In this document: piece by piece, positions 6,323 through 7,230 of the stretch
Numbering within the stretch: position 1 is the stretch's first letter
Layout: each line of letters opens with the position of its first letter
Assembly: GCA_964510235.1 (NCBI GenBank)
Contig: CAZEBF010000031.1
Coordinates: forward strand, 1 to 7,230
Reading direction: 5' to 3'
Length of the DNA stretch: 7,230 nucleotides
DNA from: CAYUUR01 sp964510235
GTDB taxonomy: Bacteria; Patescibacteriota; Saccharimonadia; Saccharimonadales; CAYUUR01
Notes under the pieces: generated by a model
Seen by the model: the letters and a program-made list of their open reading frames with translations, nothing else
Database searches by the model: none
Told to the model about the DNA's origin: nothing
Program-made: the position numbers and the translations under genes

Positions 6323-6331
6323 AGTATAGCA
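6323..6331 (-). promoter_or_regulatory. extended -10 promoter of the 222-residue membrane protein gene
   Basis: TGCTATACT on the minus strand, ending 6 bases before the ATG at 6316, which predicts a leaderless mRNA. No clear -35. It overlaps the palindrome AGCACTAGTGCT (6328-6339). Confidence 0.6.
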
Positions 6332-6339
6332 CTAGTGCT
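6328..6339. repeat. 12-base palindrome over the -10 region
   Basis: AGCACTAGTGCT, a perfect inverted repeat whose one arm is the TGC/T part of the extended -10 box. Possible operator; unsupported by a second copy of the same sequence in the window. Confidence 0.35.
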
Positions 6340-6358
6340 TATATAGGTTGTCAGTCAG

Positions 6359-7153
6359 CTAGCCTTCGATTGGGTCTTGGGTCAGGCAGCCAGGTGTAAC
6401 TGCTTTGGATTCGTCGTAGATTGTAGTGTCGCCGCGGTACTCTTCCCAGGATTTCTGGAATGCGGTTATCTTCTTTAGTGTTTCGTCTTTTATAGAGTCA
6501 TCCAAGTAATCGAATGGGCAGAGGTGCTGTGGCGGGTTACCGCCTTTGAGTATGCCTATCTCTACGAGACCCATGCCAGCATAGTTTTTTGCATCATAGT
6601 CACTCACTTCCGCAATTACGTCACCAGCTTTGACCTTGTCGCCCTTCTTGACCTTCACATTTATGACGTGCTCCGTCTCGAATATCAGGTCACTGCCTTC
6701 ACCCTGGACCATCACACTGTAATCGTTGCTGTACAGCTTTGGCACATCAAACACTTCGCCATCAACCAATGCGTGGACTTTGGTGCCAAGCGGCACAATA
6801 AAGGTTGGTTGTGGGTTCTTTTTGGCTGGTCCAGCAGAATTAGCTGGTACCTCGTAGCCATATTCAAAGAACAGCATATCAAAAGCCATCTTTTCTTTGG
6901 TGAACTCAAAGTCACCTGCTTTATTGGTGGCTGGATCGTACTCATCTAAGTTAACGCCTAGGTGTTTGATTTTTGATTGGCTCTTCGTTTCACTTGATGC
7001 AGTAGTTTTCTGGCTATCAGACGACGTGCCGTCTGTATCTTTGTTTTTGTTAAGTACCATGAACGCTACGCCACCGATAATTGCGAGCACTACGACGATA
7101 ATAAGCAGCTCAGCAACTGCAAATCCAGATTGTTTTTGTTTTAGATGTTTCAT
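6359..7153 (-). CDS. type IV pilin-like anchored protein with degenerate LytM/M23-like domain
   Basis: A 264-residue surface protein. The N-terminus has a short basic leader, then SG|FAVAELLIIVVV, matching the prepilin peptidase site (cleavage after G10, Glu at position 5 of the mature chain, E15), followed by a membrane helix to about residue 34. A Ser/Thr/Lys linker (about 40-62) leads to a domain at about 115-205 with the beta-rich pattern of LytM/M23 proteins: VPLGTKVHALVDGEV, EHV (H162), KKGDKVKAGDVIAEV and GLVEIGI. The metal ligands of active M23 enzymes are absent: no HxxxD before the first strand, and the HLHFE position reads GLVEIG. It is therefore probably a binding or structural module; a lipoyl/biotinyl-like hammerhead is an alternative. 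C212 and C256 could form a disulfide. The ATG at 7153 sits 6 bases after a -10 box. Confidence 0.85.
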   Translation of the reverse strand: MKHLKQKQSGFAVAELLIIVVVLAIIGGVAFMVLNKNKDTDGTSSDSQKTTASSETKSQSKIKHLGVNLDEYDPATNKAGDFEFTKEKMAFDMLFFEYGYEVPANSAGPAKKNPQPTFIVPLGTKVHALVDGEVFDVPKLYSNDYSVMVQGEGSDLIFETEHVINVKVKKGDKVKAGDVIAEVSDYDAKNYAGMGLVEIGILKGGNPPQHLCPFDYLDDSIKDETLKKITAFQKSWEEYRGDTTIYDESKAVTPGCLTQDPIEG

Positions 7154-7159
7154 AGCTGT

Positions 7160-7188
7160 ATTGTAAGACGCTTATGTTAAAGATACAA
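7160..7188 (-). promoter_or_regulatory. -35/-10 promoter of the pilin-like gene
   Basis: TTGTAT (7183-7188), a 17-base spacer and TACAAT (7160-7165) on the minus strand. The -10 box ends exactly 6 bases before the ATG at 7153, so the transcript should begin at the start codon. The rest of 7189-7230 shows nothing I can name. Confidence 0.5.
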
Positions 7189-7230
7189 CTTTATATTTGA
7201 GCAGATTAGCTACTTGCAATAGTCGCTATT

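Noticed and set aside
6359..7153. Active M23 peptidase
   Set aside because: The HxxxD and HxH metal ligands are missing; only the fold pattern remains.

Overview
The window looks like a piece of a small-genome bacterium of the Candidate Phyla Radiation (Patescibacteria), possibly Saccharibacteria. This rests on gene content and style: tightly overlapping genes, a lemA-htpX pair, a type IV pilin-like secreted protein, many short proteins of unknown family and promoters placed directly on start codons. No taxonomic marker such as 16S rRNA is present, so this is inference. TGA is read as stop (two ATGA gene junctions), which argues against the UGA-recoding lineages SR1 and Gracilibacteria. A run of exactly 100 N inside ligA shows a scaffolded draft assembly.

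Layout, from right to left, because nearly everything is on the minus strand. Bases 7153-6359: a pilin-like membrane-anchored protein with a degenerate LytM/M23-type domain. Bases 6316-5648: a single-pass protein with a short coiled coil and an outer domain with two Cys. Bases 5578-4890: a two-gene unit of a 91-residue two-helix membrane protein and a Nudix hydrolase. Bases 4579-4893: the only plus-strand gene, a small acidic Cys/His-rich orphan whose stop codon interlocks with the Nudix stop. Bases 4518-4349: a tRNA-Cys(GCA), tRNA-Leu(TAA) pair. Bases 4308-1: a four-gene unit lemA, htpX, a polytopic membrane protein and ligA. The last three are joined by TAATG and ATGA overlaps, and ligA runs off the window at its 3' end.

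Functionally, the large unit combines envelope quality control (LemA and the HtpX protease, which often occur together) with an unknown membrane protein and the NAD-dependent DNA ligase. The two right-hand genes encode single-pass surface proteins and have their own promoters.

The points most worth a second look are these. LigA has none of the four zinc-finger cysteines and has an unusual active-site motif. The pilin-like protein carries a LytM-like fold without the metal ligands. Three genes have a -10 box ending exactly 6 bases before the start codon, which predicts leaderless mRNAs. The 104-residue Cys/His protein is unrecognised. No CRISPR array, mobile element, rRNA gene or convincing intrinsic terminator was seen, and no gene-free stretch exceeds 300 bases.
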